A stretch of DNA of 32,213 bases from Hydrogenophaga sp. (GTDB taxonomy: Bacteria > Pseudomonadota > Gammaproteobacteria > Burkholderiales > Burkholderiaceae_C): positions 1 through 32,213 of the forward strand of contig NZ_JAHCKK010000054.1 in NCBI RefSeq assembly GCF_026125825.1, written 5' to 3'. The notes under the pieces are model-generated. The model worked only from the letters and a program-made list of their open reading frames with translations. It did not search any database and was not told the DNA's origin. Positions 23,872 to 32,213 of the stretch are shown here, in pieces (positions within the stretch are counted from its first letter, which is position 1; every line of letters starts with the position of its first letter). A program made the translations under genes and the position numbers.

Positions 23872-24966
23872 TCAGGAGGTGGAAAGGGGGGTGGTGGAGG
23901 GCGGCGCGTGGCGCGCCGGCGCGGGGCGCAGCAGCCGCACGAGCAGGCCGGCAGGGCCTTGCTGCCACCAGTGGCGGGCGCCCCGGCCGGGCCGGCCCAG
24001 GGCCTGGGTGATGCGGTCCAGCGCGATGGCCAGCAGCACGATGCCCAGGCCGCCGACGGTGGCCATGCCCATGTCCAGGCGGCCGATGCCGCGCAGCACC
24101 ATCTGCCCCAGGCCGCCGACGGCGATCATCGAAGCGATGACCACCATGGACAGCGAGAGCATCAGCGCCTGGTTGATGCCGGCCATGATGGAGGGCAGGG
24201 CCAGCGGCAACTGCACCTTGGCCAGCATCTGCCAGCGCGAGGCGCCATAGGCGCGCGCCGCTTCGATCAGGTCGGGCCGCACCTGGCGGATGCCCAGGTC
24301 CGTCAACCGCACCAGCGGGGGCAGGGCAAAGACGATGGTGACGATGACGCCGGGCACGTTGCCGATGCCAAACAGCATCACCACCGGCACCAGGTAGACG
24401 AAGGCCGGCGTGGTCTGCATGGCGTCGAGCACCGGGCGCAGCAGGCGCTGGGTGCGGTCGCTGCTGGCCAGCAGGATGCCCAGCGGCAGGCCGATGACGA
24501 TGCAGAACACCAGCGAGGTCAGCACCAGCGAGAGCGTGACCATCGCCTCGGCCCAGATGCCCAGCATGCCCACCAGCAGCATGGAGACCACGGTGCCGAT
24601 GGCGATGGCGCGGCCGGCAAATTGCCAGGCCAGCAGGCCCATCAGGGCGACCATGGCCAGCATGGGCACGCTCAGCAGCAGCTGCTCCACGCCGGTGAGC
24701 GTGGTGTCGATGGGCGCGCGCACGGTCTGGAAGAACGGGCGGAAATGGTCCACCGTCCAGCTCAGCGCGTCGTTGATCCAGTTCTCCACGGGCAAGGAGC
24801 CGTCCCAAAGCTGGCTGAGCCGAAGGCCTTCGTCGCCCATCGGGGTGGTGCCATCGGTGAGCGCCGTGGTGTCGAGCCAGTTGTCGCTGGCAGGCGCGGT
24901 GGATGCGCCCCAGGCATCGGTGGTGGCGGTGGGGCCTGCGGTGGTGTCGATGTCGGTGTCGTTCAT
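23872..24966 (-). CDS. proW: Glycine betaine/L-proline ABC transporter, permease
   Basis: 364 residues from ATG 24966 (GGAAAG upstream). A hydrophilic Thr/Asp-rich N-terminal extension (about 1-75) is followed by six or seven membrane segments. The permease EAA loop is clear near 235-263 ([29 protein letters not shown]), and this is where ProV docks. The C-terminal 30 residues are basic and Pro/Ala-rich. It forms the inner-membrane channel for betaine or proline import under osmotic stress. It starts 29 bases after proV ends. The frame remains open into proV, but the ATG with its binding site and the clear NDTDIDTT start of the extension decide the 5' end. Confidence 0.95.
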   Translation of the reverse strand: MNDTDIDTTAGPTATTDAWGASTAPASDNWLDTTALTDGTTPMGDEGLRLSQLWDGSLPVENWINDALSWTVDHFRPFFQTVRAPIDTTLTGVEQLLLSVPMLAMVALMGLLAWQFAGRAIAIGTVVSMLLVGMLGIWAEAMVTLSLVLTSLVFCIVIGLPLGILLASSDRTQRLLRPVLDAMQTTPAFVYLVPVVMLFGIGNVPGVIVTIVFALPPLVRLTDLGIRQVRPDLIEAARAYGASRWQMLAKVQLPLALPSIMAGINQALMLSLSMVVIASMIAVGGLGQMVLRGIGRLDMGMATVGGLGIVLLAIALDRITQALGRPGRGARHWWQQGPAGLLVRLLRPAPARHAPPSTTPLSTS

Positions 24967-24995
24967 GGTGTGTGCTCTTTCCAGTGAAGGCGGTC

Positions 24996-26195
24996 TCAGG
25001 CCGCGGCGCGGTCCAGGAACTTCAGCAGCGTGTTCTTGCTGATGGCGCCGCGGTAGCGGCCGTGGGCGTCCACGACGGGCAGGGGGTAGGGCGCGTTCGC
25101 GGCCTGTCCGAAGAGTTCGGCCACCGGGTGGGCCGCCTGGACCACCTGCACATCGGGCAGGTAGGCGCGCGAGAGGCCCAGCGGGCCATCGTGGTCCTGC
25201 AAGGCGTGGCGCAGGGAGTCCGCCGAGACCAGGCCGAGGTAGCGCTGGTCGGGGCTGACGACGTAGGCCCAGTCGCGGTCCTTGTCTTCCAGCAGCTTGA
25301 GCGCGGCGCGCGCGCCCTTGTTCGGGTGCTCGGCGACCACGACTTGGGTCTGGCGCGCGATGTCGCCGGCCTTGAACACCGCCGCCGCGTCCACGCCGCG
25401 CACAAAGTTGCGCACGTAGTCGTCGGCTGGCTGGCGCAGGATGTCTTCGGGCGTGCCGACCTGAACCACCTGGCCGTCCTTCATGATGGCGATGCGGTCG
25501 CCGATGCGCATCGCCTCGTCGAGGTCGTGCGAGATGAAGACGATGGTGCGGCGCCGGACCTGCTGCAGCCGCAGCAGTTCGCTCTGCATCTCGGTGCGGA
25601 TGATCGGGTCCAGCGCCGAGAAGGCCTCGTCCATCAGCAGGATGGACGGGTCGCTGGCCAGCGCGCGCGCCAGGCCCACGCGCTGCTGCATGCCGCCGGA
25701 GAGCTCGTCGGGGTAGCTGTCGCCCCAGCCAGCCAGGCCCACCTGCTCCAGCGCCTGATCGGCCAGCGCCAGGCGCTGCGCGGGCTTGACGCCCGCCAGC
25801 TCCAGGCCGAACGCGGTGTTGTCGCGCACCGTCATGTGCGGCATCAGCGCGAACGACTGGAACACCATGCTGATGTCCTTGCGCCGCAGGGCGCGCAGGC
25901 CGGCGTCCGACAGGTCGTTGATGTTCTGGCCGTTGACCAGGATGCGGCCCGCCGTGGGCTCGATCAGCCGGTTGAGCAGGCGCACCAGCGTGGATTTGCC
26001 CGAGCCGGACAAGCCCATGATGACGAAGATCTCGCCGGCCTCGATCTCGAAATGGGCATCGAAGACCCCGATGGACTGCCCGGTATCGGCCAGGATCTCC
26101 TGTTTGCTGCGGCCTTCCTGGACGAGCTGGAGCGCGACCTCGGGCTGGTCGCCGAACACCTTGAAGACGTGTTCGATGGAAATGTGTTGGGCCAT
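24996..26195 (-). CDS. proV: Glycine betaine/L-proline ABC transporter, ATPase with CBS domains
   Basis: 399 residues. ATPase domain: Walker [10 protein letters not shown] (61-69), Q-loop FQSFALMPH (about 112-120), signature LSGGMQ (165-170), Walker B ILLMDE (185-190) and the H-loop in FISHDLDEA. The C-terminal part (about 280-395) holds a tandem CBS pair, which in ProV/OpuAA senses ionic strength or nucleotides and gates transport. GGAGGC lies about 8 bases before ATG 26195. It is the first gene of proVWX. The operon probably responds to osmolarity; the long leader upstream may take part. Confidence 0.96.
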   Translation of the reverse strand: MAQHISIEHVFKVFGDQPEVALQLVQEGRSKQEILADTGQSIGVFDAHFEIEAGEIFVIMGLSGSGKSTLVRLLNRLIEPTAGRILVNGQNINDLSDAGLRALRRKDISMVFQSFALMPHMTVRDNTAFGLELAGVKPAQRLALADQALEQVGLAGWGDSYPDELSGGMQQRVGLARALASDPSILLMDEAFSALDPIIRTEMQSELLRLQQVRRRTIVFISHDLDEAMRIGDRIAIMKDGQVVQVGTPEDILRQPADDYVRNFVRGVDAAAVFKAGDIARQTQVVVAEHPNKGARAALKLLEDKDRDWAYVVSPDQRYLGLVSADSLRHALQDHDGPLGLSRAYLPDVQVVQAAHPVAELFGQAANAPYPLPVVDAHGRYRGAISKNTLLKFLDRAAA

Positions 26196-26581
26196 GGGTG
26201 GTGCTGCCTCCTGTGCAAGTTGGACAAGGCACCGCGAACGGTCTTGAAGCAGTGGGCACGCGCGCGCCCGACCGGGTCATCCAAGACCGCAGACAGACAC
26301 TGACAGCGACGAATCGGCAAACCCAGCGCCTGCCATCACGCAAGCCCGGTCAGCGGGCCCTGTCTGGGGGGCTGGCACGGTGCGGGAGTGACGCGGCGAC
26401 GAGGCCGGAAGACCGGCCATTGAAATCTCTGTGCCGCGACGGGATGCAGGGCGATCCGCGAGTAGCACATGAGCGCCACCCGGCCAGGGGCCGGATGGCT
26501 GAGGCGCTAATTATAACTTTTGTGCATGGATGGCCCATGCCGGGGTGCAGAAAACCCCAGGCTGCGCCCGAAGGCGCGCGG
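26196..26581 (-). other. Intergenic region with long proV leader
   Basis: The 386 bases between yqhA and proV contain no convincing gene. On the minus strand a perfect TATAAT (26515-26510) would start a leader of about 300 bases. It contains two 6-bp hairpins built from the same hexamers: CCGGCC/GGCCGG at 26480-26494 (3-base loop) and GGCCGG/CCGGCC at 26403-26418 (4-base loop AAGA on the plus strand). A small open frame in this stretch lacks a ribosome binding site. Confidence 0.5.
26510..26515 (-). promoter_or_regulatory. Putative -10 element of the proVWX operon
   Basis: A perfect TATAAT stands in the only AT-rich patch of the region. The hexamer 17 bases upstream does not resemble TTGACA, so activity may depend on an activator, another sigma factor or osmotic conditions. 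Confidence 0.35.
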
Positions 26582-27181
26582 TCAGTGGCCGTTGTCCGCG
26601 GGGTGGGCCATGAGCCGGTCGGTCATGGCAATGGCCATGGCGCTGAGCAGGAAGACCACATGGATGATGGTCTGCCACATCAGGACCTTCACGTCGTAGT
26701 TGGCCGCGTTGATGAAGGTCTTGAGCAGGTGGATCGAACTGATGCCGATGATCGCCGTGGCCAGCTTCACCTTGAGCACCGAGGCGTTCACGTGGCTCAG
26801 CCACTCGGGCTGGTCGGGGTGGTTTTCCAGGTGCATGCGGCTCACGAAGGTCTCGTAGCCGCCCACGATGACCATGATCAGCAGGTTGGAGATCATCACC
26901 ACATCGATCAGCGCGAGCACCACCAGCATGATGATGGTCTCGTTCAGGCCGGTGAGCTGCACGTCGCTCTTGTAGCCGATGCTGCTGACGAGCTTGGCCA
27001 GCGCCGCGTCGTTGCCGAATGCCGCCTCGATCAGATGAACCAGCTCGACCCAGAAATGGAAGACGTAGATGGCCTGTGCCGCGATCAGGCCGATGTAGAG
27101 CGGCAACTGCAGCCAGCGGCTGGCAAAAATCAGGTTGGGCAGCGCGCGGATCGGGGCTTGGACTTTGACGGGGTCGCTCAT
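26582..27181 (-). CDS. YqhA/UPF0114 family membrane protein
   Basis: 199 residues from ATG 27181, giving the N-terminus MSDPVKVQAPIRALPNLIFASRWLQLPLYIGL. About four membrane segments are visible (roughly 22-50, 75-105, 130-155, 165-190). The conserved blocks NLLIMVIVGGYETFVSRM (near 115) and LKVKLATAIIGISSIHLLKTFI (near 145) match the UPF0114/YqhA family, an inner-membrane family without settled function. The Shine-Dalgarno is weak. It is divergent from acs, with a putative promoter in the gap, and upstream of the proV leader on the same strand. Confidence 0.9.
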   Translation of the reverse strand: MSDPVKVQAPIRALPNLIFASRWLQLPLYIGLIAAQAIYVFHFWVELVHLIEAAFGNDAALAKLVSSIGYKSDVQLTGLNETIIMLVVLALIDVVMISNLLIMVIVGGYETFVSRMHLENHPDQPEWLSHVNASVLKVKLATAIIGISSIHLLKTFINAANYDVKVLMWQTIIHVVFLLSAMAIAMTDRLMAHPADNGH

Positions 27182-27236
27182 GGATGGTGACACAATGTGC
27201 CGAGCGCCCGGGATGGGCGGCCAGACGGCAGGCGGT

Positions 27237-27264
27237 ATTGTAGGTCTGCGTCCTGTCCTGTAAG
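27237..27264 (-). promoter_or_regulatory. Putative sigma-70 promoter of the yqhA-type gene
   Basis: On the minus strand CTTACA (27264-27259), a 16-base spacer and TACAAT (27242-27237) fit a housekeeping promoter. The start would lie about 50 bases before ATG 27181. Confidence 0.35.
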
Positions 27265-27330
27265 TGACTCGTAAGAGCCCTTGAGCACAGTCCCGGCCTG
27301 TCATCTGCCCACAACACTGAGGAGACTTTC

Positions 27331-29325
27331 ATGTCCGCGCCTTCGTCGACGATCGAATCCACCCTGGTCGAAAACCGTGTCTTTGAGCCCTCGGCCGCCA
27401 CCGTGAAGGCCGCGCGCGTCTCGGGCATGGAGGCTTACCAGGCGCTGTGCGCCGAGGCCGAGAAGGACTTTGAGGGCTTCTGGGCCCGCCTGGCGCGCGA
27501 CACCCTGAGCTGGCACAAGCCCTTCACCAAGACGCTCGACAGCAGCCACGCGCCGTTCTACAAGTGGTTCGAGGATGGCGAACTCAACGCGTCGTACAAC
27601 TGCCTGGACCGCCACATGGGCACGCCGGTCGAGAACAAGACCGCCATCATCTTCGAGGCCGACAACGGCGACGTGACCAAGGTCACCTACAAGGAACTGC
27701 TCGCCAAGGTCTCGCAGTTCGCCAACGCGCTCAAGGCGCGCGGTGTGAAGAAGGGCGACCGCGTCGTCATCTACATGCCCATGACGGTCGAAGGCGTGGT
27801 GGCCATGCAGGCCTGCGCGCGCATCGGCGCCACGCACAGCGTGGTGTTCGGCGGCTTCTCGGCCAAGGCCCTGCAGGAGCGCATCCAGGACGCGGGCGCC
27901 GTGGCCGTGATCACCGCCAACTACCAGTTGCGCGGCGGCAAGGAGTTGCCGCTCAAGGCCATCGTGGACGAAGGCATCGGCATGGGCGGCTGCGAATCGA
28001 TCAAGAACGTGATCGTGTTCCAGCGCACCCCCACGGCCTGCAACATGGTCGCCGGCCGCGACACCTTCATGCACGAGGCCATGGCCGAACAGTCCACCAG
28101 TTGCCCGGCGGAGATGGTGGGCGCCGAGCATCCGCTGTTCGTGCTCTACACCTCGGGCTCGACTGGCAAGCCCAAGGGCGTGCAGCACAGCACCGGTGGC
28201 TACCTGCTGTGGGCACAGCTCACCATGAACTGGACCTTCGACCTGCGCCCCGAAGACATCTTCTGGTGCACGGCCGACATCGGCTGGATCACCGGCCACA
28301 CCTACGTCACCTACGGCCCGCTGGCGGCTGGCGCCACGCAGGTCGTGTTCGAAGGTGTGCCCACCTACCCGAACGCCGGGCGCTTCTGGCAGATGATCGA
28401 GCGGCACAAGGTCACGATCTTCTACACCGCGCCCACGGCCATCCGCTCGCTGATCAAGGCCGCCGAAGGCGACGAAAAGGTCCACCCGGCGCGCTCCGAT
28501 CTCTCCAGCCTGCGCCTGCTCGGTTCGGTGGGCGAGCCCATCAACCCCGAGGCCTGGATGTGGTACTACAAGCACGTCGGTGGCGAGCGCTGCCCCATCG
28601 TGGACACCTTCTGGCAGACCGAGACCGGCGGCCACATGATCACCCCGCTGCCTGGCGCCACGCCGCTGGTGCCGGGCTCGTGCACGCTGCCCCTGCCGGG
28701 CATTGCCGCGGCCATCGTCGATGAGGCGGGCAACGACGTGCCTCACGGCGCGGGCGGCATTCTGGTCGTGAAGAAACCCTGGCCCTCCATGATCCGCACC
28801 ATCTGGGGCGATCCGGAGCGCTTCAAGAAGAGCTACTTCCCCGAAGAGCTCAGGGGCTACTACCTGGCGGGCGACGGGGCGGTGCGCAGCGCCGACCGGG
28901 GCTACTTCCGCATCACCGGGCGCATCGACGACGTGCTCAACGTCTCGGGCCACCGCATGGGCACCATGGAAATCGAGTCTGCGCTGGTGGGCAAGACGGA
29001 CCTGGTGGCCGAAGCCGCGGTGGTGGGCCGCCCCGACGACCTCACCGGTGAGGCCATCGTGGCCTTCGTGGTGCTCAAGCGCGCCCGTCCGACCGGGGAA
29101 GAAGCCAAGGCCATCGCCAAGCAGCTGCGCGACTGGGTGGGCAAGGAAATCGGCCCGATCGCCAAGCCCAAGGACATCCGCTTCGGCGACAACCTGCCCA
29201 AAACCCGCAGCGGCAAAATCATGCGCCGCCTGCTGCGCTCCATCGCCAAGGGCGAGGCCATCACGCAGGACACCTCGACGCTGGAAAACCCGGCCATCCT
29301 CGAACAGCTGGCCGAGACCAACTGA
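27331..29325 (+). CDS. acsA: Acetyl-CoA synthetase (AMP-forming)
   Basis: 664 residues, the usual length. It activates acetate to acetyl-AMP and then acetyl-CoA. The adenylation motif [11 protein letters not shown] lies near 273-283, followed by [25 protein letters not shown] (near 427) and the hinge [16 protein letters not shown]. The C-terminal [14 protein letters not shown] contains the catalytic lysine (about Lys629) that is acetylated by Pat-type enzymes in this family. GAGGAG lies about 8 bases before ATG 27331. Monocistronic, ended by a strong terminator shared with the opposing cytochrome gene. With fumarases and GltS, it fits growth on organic acids. Confidence 0.98.
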   Translation: MSAPSSTIESTLVENRVFEPSAATVKAARVSGMEAYQALCAEAEKDFEGFWARLARDTLSWHKPFTKTLDSSHAPFYKWFEDGELNASYNCLDRHMGTPVENKTAIIFEADNGDVTKVTYKELLAKVSQFANALKARGVKKGDRVVIYMPMTVEGVVAMQACARIGATHSVVFGGFSAKALQERIQDAGAVAVITANYQLRGGKELPLKAIVDEGIGMGGCESIKNVIVFQRTPTACNMVAGRDTFMHEAMAEQSTSCPAEMVGAEHPLFVLYTSGSTGKPKGVQHSTGGYLLWAQLTMNWTFDLRPEDIFWCTADIGWITGHTYVTYGPLAAGATQVVFEGVPTYPNAGRFWQMIERHKVTIFYTAPTAIRSLIKAAEGDEKVHPARSDLSSLRLLGSVGEPINPEAWMWYYKHVGGERCPIVDTFWQTETGGHMITPLPGATPLVPGSCTLPLPGIAAAIVDEAGNDVPHGAGGILVVKKPWPSMIRTIWGDPERFKKSYFPEELRGYYLAGDGAVRSADRGYFRITGRIDDVLNVSGHRMGTMEIESALVGKTDLVAEAAVVGRPDDLTGEAIVAFVVLKRARPTGEEAKAIAKQLRDWVGKEIGPIAKPKDIRFGDNLPKTRSGKIMRRLLRSIAKGEAITQDTSTLENPAILEQLAETN

Positions 29326-29354
29326 GGCACCCAGGCCGGCGCCGCGCCGGCAAT

Positions 29355-29386
29355 AAAAAACCCGCTGGAGGCCAGCGGGTTTTTTT
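29355..29386. terminator. Bidirectional terminator between acsA and cytochrome c gene
   Basis: The stem ACCCGCTGG/CCAGCGGGT, with a 3-base loop AGG, is flanked by six A on the left and seven T on the right, so it can work on both strands. A second GC-rich inverted repeat, GCCGGC...GCCGGC (29336-29352), lies just before it. Confidence 0.92.
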
Positions 29387-29404
29387 GGGCGGTGATCGGG
29401 TGGC

Positions 29405-29719
29405 TTACTTGATGCTCAGCACCCAGGCCGCCAGCTTCTTGGCCTCGGCTTCGCTGACCTGCGGGTTGGGCGGCATGGGCACGGCGCCCCAGTTGCCCTT
29501 GCCCACTTCAGAGCCCTTGACAATCTTGGCGGCCAGCACGTCCACGGCCTTGGCATCCCCTGCGTACTTCTTGGCCACTTCCTTGTAGGCAGGGCCCACC
29601 AGCTTCTTGTCCACGGCATGGCAGGCCATGCAGTTCTTGCTCTTGGCGAGCGCTTCGTCGGCGATGGCCGGAGCGGCCAGGGTCGTCATGGCAGCCATAA
29701 TCAGGAGAGCGCGTTTCAT
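29405..29719 (-). CDS. Small class I cytochrome c (c551/c552 type)
   Basis: 104 residues from ATG 29719, with AAGGAC before it. A signal peptide (1-20, APAIA) sends it to the periplasm. Haem is bound at C30-M-A-C33-H34, and Met82 in VPMPPN is the sixth ligand. The fold is the short c8/c551 type (about 84 mature residues), a soluble electron carrier between the bc1 complex and terminal oxidases or nitrite reductase. The genomic setting does not reveal its partner. The upstream in-frame codons before ATG 29719 carry no better start. Confidence 0.94.
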   Translation of the reverse strand: MKRALLIMAAMTTLAAPAIADEALAKSKNCMACHAVDKKLVGPAYKEVAKKYAGDAKAVDVLAAKIVKGSEVGKGNWGAVPMPPNPQVSEAEAKKLAAWVLSIK

Positions 29720-29842
29720 GGGGTGTCCTTGTCGGTGAATGCAGGTAAGTGTCACGCGGCCGATTCTACCGAGCCGCACCCGCCGAGAAACGAACGCTTA
29801 CAGTTTCTTGCCCGCTTCACGGGGCCTTTACCGGAGTTTGTG

Positions 29843-30088
29843 ATGTATTTGCTGATCGCAGGCGTCGTGCTGTCGTTGCTGAAGTGGCTGGAGTTCGGCG
29901 TGGTGGCCGAATGGTCCTGGTGGTGGGTGCTGTCGCCCTTCGCCCTGGCCGCTGCCTGGTGGGCCTGGGCCGACGCCAGCGGCTACACCAAGCGCAAGGC
30001 GATGGAGAGGATGGAACAGAAGAAGAAGGACCGCATCGACAAGCAGCGCGAGGCGCTGGGCATCAAGCCCAGGCGCCCCTCGCGCTGA
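29843..30088 (+). CDS. Small Trp-rich membrane protein (TIGR04438-like)
   Basis: 81 residues. Two hydrophobic segments (about 2-14 and 25-42) are unusually rich in tryptophan (KWLEF, EWSWWWVLSP, AAAWWAWADASGYTKR), followed by a highly charged tail (ERMEQKKKDRIDKQREALG) and a basic end. This matches the small Trp-rich protein family known from Betaproteobacteria, whose function is unknown. CGGAG lies 7 bases before ATG 29843; a GTG directly before it is an alternative. It is probably anchored in the inner membrane with its tail in the cytoplasm. It runs towards ilvD, 25 bases from that gene's stop. Confidence 0.85.
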   Translation: MYLLIAGVVLSLLKWLEFGVVAEWSWWWVLSPFALAAAWWAWADASGYTKRKAMERMEQKKKDRIDKQREALGIKPRRPSR

Positions 30089-30113
30089 CCGCTTCGCCCC
30101 AGGGGCCTGCGGA

Positions 30114-31820
30114 TCAGTAGTTGTCGAGCACGGCGCCCTTGCTGGCGCTGGCCGCATTGAAAGCGAACTTCGCCTGCACGCCGCGCGTGTAGCGCGGCGC
30201 GGGGGGCGTCCAGCCCTCGCGGCGCCGGGCGATTTCCGCCTCGGGCACGTTGAGTTCGAGCTTGAGCTGGTGGGCGTCGATGGTGATGGAGTCGCCTTCG
30301 TTCACGAAGGCGATCGTGCCACCCGCGGCGGCTTCGGGCGCCACGTGGCCCACCACCATGCCCCAGGTGCCGCCAGAGAAGCGGCCGTCGGTGATCAGGC
30401 CCACGCTTTCGCCCAGGCCCGCGCCAATGAGGGCGCCGGTGGGTGCCAGCATTTCGGGCATGCCGGGGCCGCCCTTAGGGCCCAGGTAGCGCAGCACCAT
30501 CACGTCGCCCGCGACGATCTTGCCGTCCAGGATCGCCTGCAGCGCCGACTGCTCGTCGTCGAACACGCGCGCCGGGCCGGTGATGACCGGGTTCTTCAGG
30601 CCGGTGATCTTGGCCACCGCGCCCTCGGGCGAGAGGTTGCCCTTGAGGATGGCCAGGTGGCCTTCGGCGTACATGGGGTTGTCGATCGGGCGGATCACGT
30701 CCTGGTCGGCGCGCGGCGCATCGGGCACGTCCTTGAGCACCTCTTCAATCGTCTGGCCGGAGATGGTCAGGCAATCACCGTGCAGCAGGCCGGCCTTGAG
30801 CAGCACCTTCATCACTTGCGGAATGCCGCCGGCCTGGTGCAGGTCCACCGCGAGGTACTTGCCCGAGGGCTTGAGGTCGCACAGCACGGGGGTCTTCTTG
30901 CGGATGCGCTCGAAGTCGTCGATGGACCATTCCACGCCGGCCGCATGCGCGATGGCCAGGAAGTGCAGCACCGCGTTGGTGGAGCCGCCGGTGGCCATGA
31001 TCACGGCCACGGCGTTCTCCAGCGACTTCTTGGTCACGATGTCGCGCGGCTTGATGTCTTTCTTGATCGCCTCGATCAGCACCCTGGCCGATTCCTTGGC
31101 CGAGTTCTGCTTCTCGTCGTGCGGGTTGGCCATGGTGCTGGAGTAGGGCAGCGACAGGCCCAGCGCCTCGAAGGACGAGGACATGGTGTTGGCGGTGTAC
31201 ATGCCGCCGCACGAGCCCGAGCCGGGGATGGCGCGCATCTCGATCTCGCGCAGGTCTTCGTCGCTCAGGTTGCCCGCGGCGTTCTGGCCCACGGCCTCGA
31301 ACACGCTGACGATGTTGAGGTCCTGGCCCTTGTAGCGGCCGGGCAGGATGGTGCCGCCGTACACGTAGATGGCGGGCACGTTGGCGCGCAGCATGCCCAT
31401 CATGCCGCCGGGCATGTTCTTGTCGCAGCCGCCCACGACGACCACGCCGTCCATCCACTGGCCTTGCACGCAGGTCTCGATGCAGTCGGAGATCACCTCG
31501 CGGCTGACCAGCGAGTACTTCATGCCCTCGGTGCCCATGGCCATGCCGTCGGAAATGGTGGGCGTGCCGAAGATCTGGGCGTTGCCGCCGGCTTCCTCGA
31601 TGCCGGCCACGGCCGCGTCGGCCAGCTTCTGCAGGCCGCTGTTGCACGGCGTGATGGTGCTGTGGCCGTTGGCCACGCCCACCATGGGCTTCTTGAAGTC
31701 GCTTTCCTCGTAGCCCATGGCGTAGTACATGGAGCGGTTGGGTGCGCGCGACTTGCCTTGCGTGATGTTGGCGCTGCGGCTGTTGATGGGCTTGATGGAG
31801 ATGGTTTTGCTGTCGGCCAT
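30114..31820 (-). CDS. ilvD: Dihydroxy-acid dehydratase
   Basis: 568 residues from ATG 31820. It dehydrates 2,3-dihydroxy-isovalerate and -methylvalerate in isoleucine/valine synthesis, using an Fe-S cluster. Cluster cysteines lie in [19 protein letters not shown] and [14 protein letters not shown]. The C-terminal part shows [16 protein letters not shown], typical of the IlvD/Edd family. The start is chosen at [16 protein letters not shown], with GAAGAG upstream; the frame is open further but without a ribosome binding site. It is divergent from a LysR-type gene, 94 bases apart, which may regulate it. Confidence 0.97.
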   Translation of the reverse strand: MADSKTISIKPINSRSANITQGKSRAPNRSMYYAMGYEESDFKKPMVGVANGHSTITPCNSGLQKLADAAVAGIEEAGGNAQIFGTPTISDGMAMGTEGMKYSLVSREVISDCIETCVQGQWMDGVVVVGGCDKNMPGGMMGMLRANVPAIYVYGGTILPGRYKGQDLNIVSVFEAVGQNAAGNLSDEDLREIEMRAIPGSGSCGGMYTANTMSSSFEALGLSLPYSSTMANPHDEKQNSAKESARVLIEAIKKDIKPRDIVTKKSLENAVAVIMATGGSTNAVLHFLAIAHAAGVEWSIDDFERIRKKTPVLCDLKPSGKYLAVDLHQAGGIPQVMKVLLKAGLLHGDCLTISGQTIEEVLKDVPDAPRADQDVIRPIDNPMYAEGHLAILKGNLSPEGAVAKITGLKNPVITGPARVFDDEQSALQAILDGKIVAGDVMVLRYLGPKGGPGMPEMLAPTGALIGAGLGESVGLITDGRFSGGTWGMVVGHVAPEAAAGGTIAFVNEGDSITIDAHQLKLELNVPEAEIARRREGWTPPAPRYTRGVQAKFAFNAASASKGAVLDNY

Positions 31821-31897
31821 GGGGGTCTCTTCGTGGGGGAGGGTGCGCGAAGTATGCGTCAGGCCCGCGCTCGTTTCCAATTGCTTTGGAGGCGTCC

Positions 31898-31920
31898 ATT
31901 AATATGCGAGGCATATGAAT
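31898..31920. promoter_or_regulatory. Dyad (probable LysR-type operator) over the regulator start codon
   Basis: ATTAATATGC (31898-31907), a 3-base spacer GAG, and GCATATGAAT (31911-31920) form a dyad with 9 of 10 pairs. It is AT-rich within a GC-rich region and contains T-N11-A type spacings. It covers the regulator's ATG (31915), suggesting autoregulation, and is about 80 bases from the ilvD start. Confidence 0.6.
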
Positions 31921-32213
31921 GAGGCAAGCAAAACGCTGCGCATCGAATTGCGCCAGTGGCGCCAGTTCGCGGCGCTGGCCGAAGAGCTGCACTTCGGCCG
32001 GGCCGCCGCGCGCCTGCACATGACGCAGCCGCCGCTCACCCAGGCCATCGCCGGGCTGGAGCAGGCGCTGGGCGTGCGCCTGTTCGACCGCACCCGGCGC
32101 AGCGTGGCGCTCACGCCCGCTGGGCGCGCCCTGGTGCCCGAGGTGCGCGACCTGCTGGGCCGGGCGCAGGCCCTGCCCGAGCTGGCGCGCGCGGCCGCCG
32201 CCGGCGAGCTGGG
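31915..32213 (+). CDS. LysR-type transcriptional regulator, 3' part outside the window
   Basis: The first 99 codons are visible. The winged helix-turn-helix typical of LysR proteins begins with LRQWRQFAALAEELHFGRAA and continues ARLHMTQPPLTQAIAGLEQALG and LFDRTRRSVALTPAGRALV; the linker helix (PEVRDLLGRAQAL) follows. The effector domain lies beyond the window. ATG 31915 is the first possible start in this frame, because a TAA lies in frame at 31900-31902, and GAGG sits 4 bases before it. Divergent from ilvD; the shared 94-base gap is the likely control region. Regulation of ilvD is inferred from this arrangement only. Confidence 0.93.
   Translation, partial: MNEASKTLRIELRQWRQFAALAEELHFGRAAARLHMTQPPLTQAIAGLEQALGVRLFDRTRRSVALTPAGRALVPEVRDLLGRAQALPELARAAAAGEL

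Noticed and set aside
22805-24808. Extended ProX reading frame into proW
   Set aside because: ATG 23827 has a good Shine-Dalgarno and is followed directly by a signal peptide; upstream sequence is antiphase proW.
23872-26343. Possible ProW-ProV fusion from one continuous minus-strand frame
   Set aside because: The proV coding frame is different and complete with its own start and stop; the extra stretch is a shadow of proV in proW's frame.

Overview
The window is high-GC DNA from a betaproteobacterium, most likely a member of the Comamonadaceae/Burkholderiales. I base this on protein style only: a small Trp-rich protein of the Burkholderiales type, paired class I and class II fumarases, ProVWX of beta type, and a TCAAG-type sigma-28 promoter. 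No database search was possible. Coding density is high. I see no insertion sequence, CRISPR array or integrase.

Layout. 1-1630: the end of an unrecognised gene, then a strongly folded intergenic segment (about 943-1165) leading into a NYN-domain nuclease-like gene. 1731-4715: on the minus strand, a clear tandem glycine riboswitch (about 4037-3843) whose only downstream gene is a short bifunctional penicillin-binding protein (PBP1A type, without the usual OB-fold insert), and a divergent P-loop kinase-like gene. 4837-13505: a flagellar block with a short LafA-like flagellin and a FliK-like protein on the plus strand, and on the minus strand a compact run fliE-fliM-fliN-fliP-fliQ-fliR-flhB-flhA. 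There is no fliO, and FliM lacks the N-terminal CheY-binding peptide. This looks like part of a secondary (lateral, Flag-2-like) flagellar system. 13694-15450: a chemoreceptor gene with a recognisable sigma-28 promoter and its own terminator.

15476-22790: tRNA-Leu(TAA), a conserved hypothetical, a UMF1-type MFS transporter, murI and class I fumarase (translationally overlapping), and divergently class II fumarase fumC with gltS. 22805-26195: a proVWX glycine betaine/proline ABC transporter operon with a roughly 300-base leader. 26582-32213: a YqhA/UPF0114 membrane protein, acetyl-CoA synthetase, a small class I cytochrome c, a Trp-rich small protein, ilvD, and a divergent LysR-type regulator (cut by the window end) with a near-perfect dyad over its own start codon.

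The strongest candidate for something new is the glycine riboswitch placed in front of a peptidoglycan synthase. Excess glycine is known to disturb peptidoglycan by replacing D-alanine in precursors, so glycine-responsive control of an accessory PBP would make sense, although it may instead be a riboswitch left behind by a rearranged gcv operon. Second are the folded RNA before the NYN gene and the minimal flagellar export/switch operon.
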